A stretch of 64,000 bases of DNA from CAZKEW01 sp964558915 (lineage in GTDB: Bacteria > Acidobacteriota > Aminicenantia > Aminicenantales > UBA8522), in the NCBI GenBank assembly GCA_964558915.1, contig CAZLFV010000001.1, positions 1 through 64,000 on the forward strand, given 5' to 3'. The number at the start of each line of letters is the position of its first letter. Position 1 is the first letter of the stretch. This document shows, piece after piece, positions 8,284-15,758 of the stretch. The position numbers were made by a program, and so were the translations under genes. The notes under the pieces were generated by a model that did not search any database, was not told the origin of the DNA, and saw only the letters and a list, made by a program, of their open reading frames with translations.

Positions 8284-9755
8284 TCTGAGTGTTTCTTGGG
8301 CAGGAGGATTTTCCAGCGCACACCATCCTTGGTGTCTTCAAGGAGAATCCCTTGCTCCTCGAGCTCTTTCCGGATTGCATCAGCCCGGCCAAAATTTTTC
8401 TCTGCGCGTGCCTTTTCTCTGAGTTTTACTTTTTCAAGCTGTTCAGCTGTCAGTCCAGCTTGGACGGCTGAGCTATCACTCACCTGGGTTTCTTCTTTCT
8501 GGCCAAGGATGAACGGCCTTGACTTGGCAGTTGGCGTGAGGACCTCTAAAACCGAATTGACGGAGTCCATGAATGCGCTGAGTTTTTCGGCATCGCTTTT
8601 TTTGATTTTTCCCTTTGAGATGAGGATGTTGGCATTTTTAATCAGGTTGAAGACGGCAGTCAAGGCAACGGAGATATTCAGGTCGTCACTTAATCCGGCG
8701 GCAAAGCCTTTCTCGGCCTCCTTTCTGATGCTGCTAACAGCTTGAGTTTCTCCCTCAGAAAAATACCCTGATTTCACTTCTCCGGCGAACTCGTTAATTC
8801 TCTGGAGGGCGGTTTCAGCCTGGTCGAGCGCCTCGAAGGTGAAGTTCAGTGTTTTTCGGTAATGAGTGGACAGCAAAAGAAAACGGACGGCCTCCGGATT
8901 GTTCTTGACTTTAAGGACCTCCCTGAGGGTAATTGTGTTCCCCTTGGATTTCGCCATTTTCTCGCCGTCCCGGATGAGGTGATGGCAGTGGAGCCAGTAG
9001 TTCACGAATTTTTTTCCCGAAAACGCTTCTGATTGTGCGATCTCATTCTCGTGGTGCGGGAAGATATTATCAACACCGCCGCAGTGGATATCGAACGTCT
9101 CGCCCAAATATTTGGCGCTCATGGCTGAACACTCGATATGCCAGCCCGGCCGTCCGGGGCCCAGGTCAGAGGGCCAGGAGGGCTCGCCCTCTTTGGCGGC
9201 CTTCCATAAGGCAAAATCGTGGACATTCTCTTTTTCGTACTCGTCTGCTTCGACTCTCTGGCCGGGCTGGAGTCCTGCCATATCGATTTTGGAAAGCCGG
9301 CCGTAAGCCGGGAACTTGGCGATACTGAAGTAGTACGAGCCGTCTTTTTTATAGGCATACCCTTTCTGGATTAGCCCCTTAACCAGGTTGACCATCTCCG
9401 GGATGTGCTCGGTCGCTCTGGGGAAGCAGCCGGCGGGGGAAATGTGCAGGGTTTTGATGTCTTCAAAAAAAGCATTGATATACTCTCTTGTGTATTCAGC
9501 GAGGCTGACGCCTCTGGCCTTTGCTCCCTTAATTGTCTTATCATCCACATCGGTGATATTCATAACATGAGTGACCTTGTAGCCCATGTAAACAAGGAAT
9601 CTTTTCAGCAAGTCCTCGAAGACATAGGCGCGATAATTTCCGATATGGGGATAGTCATAAACCGTGGGGCCGCAGGTGTATAGCTTTACCTCGCCGGCCG
9701 TGATCGGCGTAAAAACCTCTTTCTTGCCGCTGAGAGTGTTATAAAATCTGATCAC
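8280..9755 (-). CDS. cysS: Cysteinyl-tRNA synthetase
   Basis: 491 residues, normal for the family. The class I signature HIGN is at 37-40, preceded by zinc-ligand Cys28 in LYTCGPTVYDYPHIGN. The KMSKS loop is KMAKS at 266-270. Other hallmarks are NITDVDDKTIKGA and GWHIECSAMS. It charges tRNA-Cys in the cytoplasm. The start is GTG at 9753-9755 (MIRFYNTLSG). No Shine-Dalgarno precedes it, and the predicted promoter -10 box ends only 9 bp upstream, so the message is probably leaderless. yraN follows with a 4-bp overlap. Confidence 0.97.
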   Translation of the reverse strand: MIRFYNTLSGKKEVFTPITAGEVKLYTCGPTVYDYPHIGNYRAYVFEDLLKRFLVYMGYKVTHVMNITDVDDKTIKGAKARGVSLAEYTREYINAFFEDIKTLHISPAGCFPRATEHIPEMVNLVKGLIQKGYAYKKDGSYYFSIAKFPAYGRLSKIDMAGLQPGQRVEADEYEKENVHDFALWKAAKEGEPSWPSDLGPGRPGWHIECSAMSAKYLGETFDIHCGGVDNIFPHHENEIAQSEAFSGKKFVNYWLHCHHLIRDGEKMAKSKGNTITLREVLKVKNNPEAVRFLLLSTHYRKTLNFTFEALDQAETALQRINEFAGEVKSGYFSEGETQAVSSIRKEAEKGFAAGLSDDLNISVALTAVFNLIKNANILISKGKIKKSDAEKLSAFMDSVNSVLEVLTPTAKSRPFILGQKEETQVSDSSAVQAGLTAEQLEKVKLREKARAEKNFGRADAIRKELEEQGILLEDTKDGVRWKILLPKKHSE

Positions 9756-9763
9756 AGGTGCAT

Positions 9764-9792
9764 ATATTAAAGTGAATGCCGGAGTGAGTCAA
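9764..9792 (-). promoter_or_regulatory. cysS promoter, apparently giving a leaderless transcript
   Basis: Read on the minus strand: TTGACT (9792-9787), exactly 17 bp, then TAATAT (9769-9764). Transcription would begin around 9757, about 2 nt before the GTG start at 9755. The same TTGACT-17-TAATAT arrangement occurs before ilvE at 20193. Confidence 0.6.
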
Positions 9793-10081
9793 CTGCGGAC
9801 ACCAACAGTAAGCATCTTCGTTTCCGGGATCCTGAGGGGGCGGTCTAGGGAGGGTGACACGGCCAGGGGGCCCCCCGCCACCGAAGCGTTTGATGCCTCC
9901 CGAATTTCTTTTGGAGTGATCAACAGAATGGTCCGCGAGGATGCCGGGGGATAAGCCGTGGCAGGCCCCTATTCCAGAACAAAATGATCACGGAAACGAT
10001 GATGCTTCATAACGGAGATGAAATCGCAGGCGGCGTTGGATTGACTGAATCATCAGTTTATGCCATAATTTTTGCTCTTGC
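9793..10081. other. Intergenic region with a GC-rich palindromic run
   Basis: No gene is supported between cysS and the next operon. A run of five G and six C (9866-9876), inside a purine/pyrimidine-skewed stretch, resembles the run at 13736-13747 in another intergenic gap. Downstream, cagaaca...tgatcacg is unremarkable. A ribosome site (caggaga, 10082-10088) belongs to the next gene. Confidence 0.4.
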
Positions 10082-10093
10082 TCAGGAGACAAA

Positions 10094-11434
10094 TTGACTG
10101 AAAAAACTTTGATCGGAATCCGTCGGGAGGATAAAAACCCATGGGAAAGACGGGTGCCTATTATCCCGGCGCATGCCAGGGAGTTGATGCGCGAACTTCC
10201 CCTGGAAATATGGATCCAGCCCTCGTCCATTCGTGTCTTCACCGACGAGGATTACCGGAGGGAAGGTGTCCGTGTCTCCGAGGACCTCTCGCCGTGTTCG
10301 ATTGTCCTCGCAGTTAAGGAGATCCCCTTGGATTTCTTCGTCAATGAAGCGGCCTATGTGTTCTTTTCTCATACCATCAAAGGGCAGCCGCACAACATGC
10401 TGATGCTCAAGAGAATGATGGAGCGCCGTTGTACTCTTATCGATTATGAAAGGATCGCCGATGAAAAGGGCCGCCGTCTCGTCTTTTTTGGGAGACAGGC
10501 CGGCGAAGCCGGGATGATCGACACTCTTTGGGCCTTGGGCCAGCGCTTCAAGTTGGAAGGCATAAAAACCCCATTTTCTCATGTCCGCAAGACTATTGAC
10601 TATGCCAGCCTGGTTGAGGCTAAAGAATCCATCAAGAAAGCCGGCTGGGAAATCTATAACAAGGGTTTGGAATCTTCTCTGGTCCCACTGGTCTTCGGGT
10701 TCGCCGGATACGGCCATGTCTCCCAGGGAGCGCAGGAGATCTTCGACCTCCTTCCTTTTGAGGAGATCGAGCCCGGCCGGTTGAGTGAGTTCTTTCGGAA
10801 GAGAAGTTTCTCAGCGAGAAGGGTCTATAAAACCGTCTTTAAGGAAGAAGACATGGTGCGCCCAAAGCTGGCGAAAAAAAAGTTCAACCTTCAGGAATAT
10901 TACGATCATCCTGAGAGATATAAGCCCGTCCTGGAAAAATCAATTCCTTATCTGACTGTTTTTTTAAACGCCATCTTCTGGTCGCCCCGCTATCCGCGAT
11001 TCTTGACGAAAAAATTCCTGAAAAAGATGTACGAAACTCACACTCCACCTCGCCTTCGTGTCATCGGGGACATCTCCTGCGATATCGAAGGCGGAGTCGA
11101 GTGCACAATCACTTGCACGAACCCGGCTGAGCCCGTTTTTACCTACAATGTGGCTGAAGATCACGCTGTAGCCGGGTTTGCAGGAAATGGTCCGGCTGTC
11201 GTGGCCGTGGATAACCTGCCGGCCGAGATTTCTCTCGAGTCCTCGATTTATTTCAGCCAAACCCTCCTGCCCTTTGTCCCCGGACTGGTGGGGGCGGATT
11301 TCTCCAATGGCTTTTCCCGCTGCCATCTTCCTCCTCCTCTAAAAAGAGCCGTTATTCTGTTCCGAGGAGAATTCACCCCGGATTATGAATACATGCGGAA
11401 TTTCATCCACTTATCTGAAAGGAGTCAACCATGA
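10094..11434 (+). CDS. Lysine-ketoglutarate reductase-like protein (saccharopine-forming half of AASS)
   Basis: 446 residues. Starts at TTG 10094, preceded by caggaga. The N-terminus (IGIRREDKNPWERRVPIIPAHA) is the alanine dehydrogenase/transhydrogenase-like domain of lysine-ketoglutarate reductase. LIDYERIADEKGRRLVFFG and QAGEAGMIDTLWALGQR match the LKR half of eukaryotic alpha-aminoadipic semialdehyde synthase. It should condense lysine and 2-oxoglutarate to saccharopine with NAD(P)H. The following gene, overlapping by 4 bp, supplies the second step, making a split form of the bifunctional eukaryotic enzyme. It appears as a separate polypeptide here because of the in-frame stop and restart. 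Confidence 0.85.
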   Translation: MTEKTLIGIRREDKNPWERRVPIIPAHARELMRELPLEIWIQPSSIRVFTDEDYRREGVRVSEDLSPCSIVLAVKEIPLDFFVNEAAYVFFSHTIKGQPHNMLMLKRMMERRCTLIDYERIADEKGRRLVFFGRQAGEAGMIDTLWALGQRFKLEGIKTPFSHVRKTIDYASLVEAKESIKKAGWEIYNKGLESSLVPLVFGFAGYGHVSQGAQEIFDLLPFEEIEPGRLSEFFRKRSFSARRVYKTVFKEEDMVRPKLAKKKFNLQEYYDHPERYKPVLEKSIPYLTVFLNAIFWSPRYPRFLTKKFLKKMYETHTPPRLRVIGDISCDIEGGVECTITCTNPAEPVFTYNVAEDHAVAGFAGNGPAVVAVDNLPAEISLESSIYFSQTLLPFVPGLVGADFSNGFSRCHLPPPLKRAVILFRGEFTPDYEYMRNFIHLSERSQP

Positions 11435-12750
11435 AAAAAGTCCTTATCTTGGGTGCTGGCCTGGTAGCCAGGCCGTTGGTCAGATATCTTCTGGATCAGC
11501 CCGACCTGCAAGTTGAGGTGGCCAGCCGGACCGTCAGCAAGGCGGTCAAGCTCATCGAAGGACATCCGCGAGGTGTGGCCAAGGAGCTCAACTTGAAGAG
11601 TGAAGAAGCCCTGAGAGGTGAAGTGGCCAAGGCTGACTTGGTCATCAGCATGGTTCCGTATTCATTCCATCCGAAAGTCGCCGAGTTCTGTATCGCTCAT
11701 AAAAAGCACATGGTCACCACCTCTTATGTCAGCGAGGCCATGAAGAAACTCGATGGTGATGCCAGGAGAGCGGGCGTCATCATCCTGAATGAACTTGGAC
11801 TCGACCCGGGCATCGACCACATGGAAGCCATGAGAGTAATCCATGAGATTCACGACAAAGGCGGCAAGCTTGAGAGTTTCATCTCTTTCTGCGGAGGCCT
11901 GCCTGCGCCTGAGGCCAACACGAATCCCTTCGGTTACAAGTTTTCCTGGAGCCCCGTGGGAGTGCTCCTGGCCGGAAAAAATTCAGCCCAGTACCTGCTC
12001 AATGGAAAAAACGTCCTGATCTCCTCCGAGAAACTCTTTGAAAGCTACACCTTCCGGACGATCGAGGGCATGGGCGTTTTTGAAGGCTACCCGAACCGGA
12101 ACTCATTGCCTTATATTGACCTTTATGGCGTCCCGGAGACAAAAACAATGCTCCGCGGAACCCTGAGAAACATCGGCTGGTGCGAGACGATTAAGAAGAT
12201 GGTCGAGCTCGGCGTGTTGGACCAGGAAGAAAAGGATTGGACGGGTCTGACCTACGCCGGTTTTATCAGGAAGGTCGTCGGCACAAGAGCGAAGGATCTC
12301 AAGAAGGCCGTCTCGAACCGCCTTCAAATAAGCCCCGGCCTGGCCATTATCCGCAGGCTGGAATGGCTCGGCCTTTTCAGCGAAGAGCCTCTGCCGCTTG
12401 AGAAGGGCTCGGCTTTGGATATTATCGGAGCCAGGATGACCGCGAAGCTGGCCTACGCCGAAGGAGAGAGGGACATGATTATTCTCCAGCACGAATTCAT
12501 CGCCTCTTATCCGAAGGCTGGGAAAGAGGGGATCGTCTCCACGCTCATTGATTTCGGAATTCCGCACGGTGATTCTTCTATGGCCAGGACCGTCGGCCTG
12601 CCCGCGGCGATAAGCACCAAAATGATTCTTGAAGGCAAGATCACAGAAAGGGGAGTTCATATTCCCGTCCTGCCGGATATCTATGTTCCGATCCTCGAAG
12701 AGCTGCAGACTCTGGGGATTGCCTTCCGGGAGAAAAAAGAAAAGCTTTAG
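11431..12750 (+). CDS. Saccharopine dehydrogenase (glutamate-forming half)
   Basis: 439 residues beginning with a Rossmann motif, KKVLILGAGLVARPLVRYL (GAG at 8-10). Characteristic are VISMVPYSFHPKVAEFCI, HMVTTSYVSEAM and ILNELGLDPGIDHMEAM, the last being the saccharopine-site signature. It oxidises saccharopine to glutamate and 2-aminoadipate-6-semialdehyde. ATG 11431 overlaps the LKR stop (ATGA), with ribosome site gaaaggag upstream, so the two subunits are translationally coupled. This gives a saccharopine route of lysine breakdown. Confidence 0.92.
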   Translation: MKKVLILGAGLVARPLVRYLLDQPDLQVEVASRTVSKAVKLIEGHPRGVAKELNLKSEEALRGEVAKADLVISMVPYSFHPKVAEFCIAHKKHMVTTSYVSEAMKKLDGDARRAGVIILNELGLDPGIDHMEAMRVIHEIHDKGGKLESFISFCGGLPAPEANTNPFGYKFSWSPVGVLLAGKNSAQYLLNGKNVLISSEKLFESYTFRTIEGMGVFEGYPNRNSLPYIDLYGVPETKTMLRGTLRNIGWCETIKKMVELGVLDQEEKDWTGLTYAGFIRKVVGTRAKDLKKAVSNRLQISPGLAIIRRLEWLGLFSEEPLPLEKGSALDIIGARMTAKLAYAEGERDMIILQHEFIASYPKAGKEGIVSTLIDFGIPHGDSSMARTVGLPAAISTKMILEGKITERGVHIPVLPDIYVPILEELQTLGIAFREKKEKL

Positions 12751-12781
12751 TTTTGTGCCGTCTGGCCTGAGAGGAGGAGAA

Positions 12782-13588
12782 ATGATCAGAAAGCCTGCCG
12801 TTGCCGGCTATTTTTACCCTGGAAGCGACCGGGAGCTCCGGGCAATGCTTAAACAGATGGTCGACTTGAAGGCCGAGAAAGAAAAGGCCCTGGCCGTTGT
12901 TTCGCCTCATGCCGGGTTTATTTATTCCGGATACGTCGCCGGCGCTGTCTTCTCGTCCGTTGTGCTGCCGGATGACTATATCATTCTTGGGCCCAGCCAT
13001 CAGGGCATTCGTCCCCTTTTCGCGATCATGACGGAAGGAGCTTGGCAAACTCCTCTCGGCGAAGTTCCCGTTGCCTCGGGCCTGGCCGAGGCGGTCCGGA
13101 AACGCTCACCCTTAATTCAGGTGGATGAAAACGGCCACAGGAGAGAACATTCTTTGGAGGTGCAGCTGCCGTTTCTCCAATACCTCAAAAAAGATATCTC
13201 TTTGGTCCCAATCTGTATCAGCCATCTGGCGGACTATCGAGAGCTGGAAGAACTGGCCCGGGCCGTGGCCGCCGGAATTAGAGAATTCGGCAAGGAGACT
13301 TTGATAGTAGCCAGCACTGACATGAGTCATTATGTCAGTCAGGAGATGGCCAAACACAAGGATTTTCTGGCCATTGAGAAGGTCAAATCACTCGATGCCC
13401 GTGGGCTTTTTGACGTAGTCCGTGATGAAGACATCAGCATGTGCGGATTCCAGCCTACGACTGCGGCCATCCTGGCAGCCAAAGAACTGGGAGCGACAAG
13501 GGCTGATCTCATCCGGTACATGACTTCTGGCGATACTTCCGGCGACTATAGCCAGGTTGTTGGTTATGCCGGCCTGCGCATTGCCTAG
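12782..13588 (+). CDS. amrB: Memo-like protein (AmmeMemoRadiSam system protein B)
   Basis: 268 residues from ATG 12782, directly after the strong ribosome site gaggaggag. The frame is open further upstream into the SDH gene, but family members begin at IRKPAVAGYFYP as here. Conserved blocks are VVSPHAGFIYSG, ILGPSHQG, REHSLEVQLPFLQ, STDMSHY and DTSGDYSQVVGYAG. Memo proteins share a fold with non-heme iron dioxygenases. In prokaryotes they usually accompany an AMMECR1 protein and a radical SAM enzyme, neither of which is next to this copy, so its role stays open. It is probably cotranscribed with the lysine genes. Confidence 0.9.
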   Translation: MIRKPAVAGYFYPGSDRELRAMLKQMVDLKAEKEKALAVVSPHAGFIYSGYVAGAVFSSVVLPDDYIILGPSHQGIRPLFAIMTEGAWQTPLGEVPVASGLAEAVRKRSPLIQVDENGHRREHSLEVQLPFLQYLKKDISLVPICISHLADYRELEELARAVAAGIREFGKETLIVASTDMSHYVSQEMAKHKDFLAIEKVKSLDARGLFDVVRDEDISMCGFQPTTAAILAAKELGATRADLIRYMTSGDTSGDYSQVVGYAGLRIA

Positions 13589-13957
13589 CTTTTTCAAAGA
13601 CCCGTCCAGAGAGCAATCGCCTTCCTGCCCAAAATCGCCGCCAGATAATTATTGTTGTCCAATGATGAGGTCTTTTCAAAAGAGCTACCCCCTATTCTTG
13701 GCATCGCTCAACGGGTGGCGCGGCTGGGGGGCCCCCCGACGAGGCTCGGGAGATGTGGCTCGAAGTCCCGCTGCGATTTCCCCAGCGAGGAAATCTTGCT
13801 CGATTCGCTCCTCGCTCTCCTCTTTGAGGAACCGTGCCCGCTCGTCGCTCATACGGACTTCTCGCCACATCCTCCCTCGCCTCACTCCCCGGGCGGGGGG
13901 ATGCCGCGACAGGACCCGTTGACGAATGCCAATGGGATTTTGAGTTCAGGCCAACGA
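13589..13957. other. Intergenic region with GC-rich palindrome and repeat-like sequence
   Basis: No convincing gene. It contains the perfect 12-bp palindrome of six G and six C at 13736-13747 and several self-similar GC-rich blocks (gaggctcggg, cctcgctctcctc, cccgggcgggggg). The phrase ccgtgcccgctcgtcgctc (around 13830) has a close relative, gccgtgctcgctcgtccctc, near 46012. I read this as a dispersed noncoding repeat or a heavily decayed sequence. Short open frames here lack ribosome sites and known motifs. Confidence 0.4.
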
Positions 13958-13986
13958 TTGAAATTTTAGAGCATTAGTGCTATAAA
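13958..13986 (+). promoter_or_regulatory. hrcA operon promoter
   Basis: TTGAAA (13958-13963), exactly 17 bp, TATAAA (13981-13986): a near-consensus housekeeping promoter. The start point would fall near 13993, about 9 nt before the hrcA ATG at 14002. An inverted repeat overlaps the spacer and -10 box. Confidence 0.65.
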
Positions 13987-13987
13987 A
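13964..13987. promoter_or_regulatory. Inverted repeat overlapping the hrcA promoter (candidate HrcA operator)
   Basis: TTTTAGAGCA-TTAG-TGCTATAAAA: 10-bp arms with one mismatch and a 4-bp centre. Its right half (AGTGCTA) matches the right arm of the CIRCE element (GAGTGCTAA), but the 9-bp spacing and left arm of canonical CIRCE are not present. Position across the spacer and -10 box suits a repressor site. Confidence 0.45.
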
Positions 13988-14001
13988 ATTTGTGAATAAA
14001 T

Positions 14002-15057
14002 ATGCTGTGGAATTTGATTTTAAGAGAGAAAGACAAGGTTGTCCTGAACGTTGTTGTTGAAAACTACCTCAAGTCGGGCAAGCCCATTAGCTCCGGGTTC
14101 ATTGTTCAAAAAAGAGCCCTCCCTGATTCGCCGGCCACAATTCGGAATATCATGGTCAAACTGGAGCAGATGGGCTACCTTTTGCAGCCCCACACTTCTG
14201 CCGGCAGAGTGCCGACGGATAAAGGGCTGAGATTTTACGTCAACAGCCTTTTCGATGAAACGCTCTATGCCGCTGAGCCAGTCATTCTCGGCCCGGATAA
14301 TTTTTCCCTGGAGAAAGGCGATTTTGGCTCCCTTCTCACACAGGTTTCGTCACTCCTGGCCGAGCACTCAGATAACCTGGGCTTTGTCATATCTCCCCGC
14401 GTCTCCAGGATGAACTTCAACCACGTTCGCTTGATTAAGATCTCCGAAGAAAAAGTGATGATCATCCTGATTACGACGTTCAATCTTGTGCTCACGGAGA
14501 TCGTTGAAACCCAGCATTATTTCACCCAACTCGAGCTGGACAATGCGTCTCAGTACATTAACCACCATTTTCGGGGCAAAAGCTTGACCGCAGTTCGGGA
14601 CTATTTGCTGAAAGAGATCCCAAGATACAAACTCAGCTATGAGACCGCGGTCAACAAGCTCATTACCCTCCTGAAAGCCTATATCCAGCAGGAGGAGACG
14701 GAAAGCCAGATCTTTTTGCAGGGGACATCCAGGCTCCTCGACAAGGCCGATCTGTTCAAGATGGACAAGCTGAAATCTCTGTTTCAGAACTTTGAAGAAA
14801 AGGTTAAGCTGGCTAAGCTCCTCTCCGATTTTATCAGCCTGGAACGTGTCAAGGTGCTGATCGGCTCGGAGTCCAATATCCCCGATATCTCCGACTGCTC
14901 ACTTGTCCTTTCCCACTATGGCTACAACAACCAAGTTTTGGGCACTCTGGGGATCATCGGCCCGAAAAGAATCCCGTATCGCAAAATCATTCCTCTGGTG
15001 GACCGCGTGGCCCAAAAGCTCAGTCAGACCATCAGCCAGGATCACGAAAGAGGTTGA
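14002..15057 (+). CDS. hrcA: Heat-inducible transcription repressor HrcA
   Basis: 351 residues, usual family length. The N-terminal winged helix (residues ~5-75) has YLKSGKPISSGFI and SPATIRNIMVKLEQMGYL followed by HTSAGRVPTDKGLRFYV. A GAF-like domain and dimerisation insert follow, and the C-terminal GTLGIIGPKRIPYRKIIPLV is diagnostic. It represses the chaperone operon it heads. There is no ribosome site before ATG 14002 and the predicted leader is about 9 nt, so initiation is probably leaderless-like. grpE begins directly after its stop. Confidence 0.97.
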   Translation: MLWNLILREKDKVVLNVVVENYLKSGKPISSGFIVQKRALPDSPATIRNIMVKLEQMGYLLQPHTSAGRVPTDKGLRFYVNSLFDETLYAAEPVILGPDNFSLEKGDFGSLLTQVSSLLAEHSDNLGFVISPRVSRMNFNHVRLIKISEEKVMIILITTFNLVLTEIVETQHYFTQLELDNASQYINHHFRGKSLTAVRDYLLKEIPRYKLSYETAVNKLITLLKAYIQQEETESQIFLQGTSRLLDKADLFKMDKLKSLFQNFEEKVKLAKLLSDFISLERVKVLIGSESNIPDISDCSLVLSHYGYNNQVLGTLGIIGPKRIPYRKIIPLVDRVAQKLSQTISQDHERG

Positions 15058-15059
15058 TC

Positions 15060-15758
15060 ATGACTAAAGATGACATTAAAAATCCGGAGGATGCAGAGAC
15101 TGCCGAAAACGCTTCGGAATCTGCAGAATCAAAAAAAATCGATAAGGGCGAGGAGATCATGGAGATCGGCGATAAAGTCGAGTATGAGATTGTGAAGGAT
15201 GAAGAGTCGTCCGGGGAAAAGAGGGGGCGGGAACCTGAGCAAAGCCATGAAGAAGAAGACAAAAATTTAAAACACAAGCTGAAGAAGAAAGACTCCGAAA
15301 TCAAAGCCCTCAAAAAAGAACGGGAGGAATTTAAGGATAAGTACCTGAGAAAGCTGGCCGAGATGGAGAACCTTCGGAAACGGTTCGACAGAGAGAAGTC
15401 TGAGTATCAGCAATATGCTCTGAGCGACTTCCTGCGGGAGCTCTTGGTCGTCCTGGATAATTTCGAAAGGGCCCTGCGGAGCGGGGATCAGGCTGACGGC
15501 AAGAACTTCCGGGAAGGGGTGGAGATGATCCTCCGCCAGTACCTGGATATGCTCAAGAAGAAAGGAGTCGCTCCCCTTGAGGTAAAGGACAACAAATTCG
15601 ACCCGATGTTTCATCAGGCAGTCATGACAGAAGAATCAGAGGCTGTGTCCGAGCCTGAAGTTGTCGAGGAATTGCAGCGAGGATACTTGCTCCACGGGCG
15701 GCTCCTGCGGCCGGCTTTGGTGAAAGTGCTTGTCCCTAAGAAGAGAGAGGAACAATGA
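15060..15758 (+). CDS. grpE: GrpE nucleotide exchange factor
   Basis: 232 residues. The first ~75 residues are acidic and low-complexity. A long coiled coil (residues ~60-110, KLKKKDSEIKALKKEREEF) follows, then KYLRKLAEMENLRKRFDRE and the C-terminal beta domain (FDPMFHQAVM, EELQRGYLLHGRLLRPALVKV). It stimulates ADP release from DnaK. I chose ATG 15060, spaced about 7 nt from the ribosome site agagg, over an in-frame TTG at 15054. The 3' end overlaps dnaK by 4 bp (ATGA). Confidence 0.95.
   Translation: MTKDDIKNPEDAETAENASESAESKKIDKGEEIMEIGDKVEYEIVKDEESSGEKRGREPEQSHEEEDKNLKHKLKKKDSEIKALKKEREEFKDKYLRKLAEMENLRKRFDREKSEYQQYALSDFLRELLVVLDNFERALRSGDQADGKNFREGVEMILRQYLDMLKKKGVAPLEVKDNKFDPMFHQAVMTEESEAVSEPEVVEELQRGYLLHGRLLRPALVKVLVPKKREEQ

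Noticed and set aside
8059..8745. 228-codon open frame on the + strand across yraN and cysS
   Set aside because: Antisense to two clearly recognised genes; low-complexity Ser/Phe-rich product with no motif.
13652..13969. 105-codon and overlapping small frames in the gap before hrcA
   Set aside because: Arise from GC-rich repeat-like sequence, lack ribosome sites and run into the hrcA promoter.
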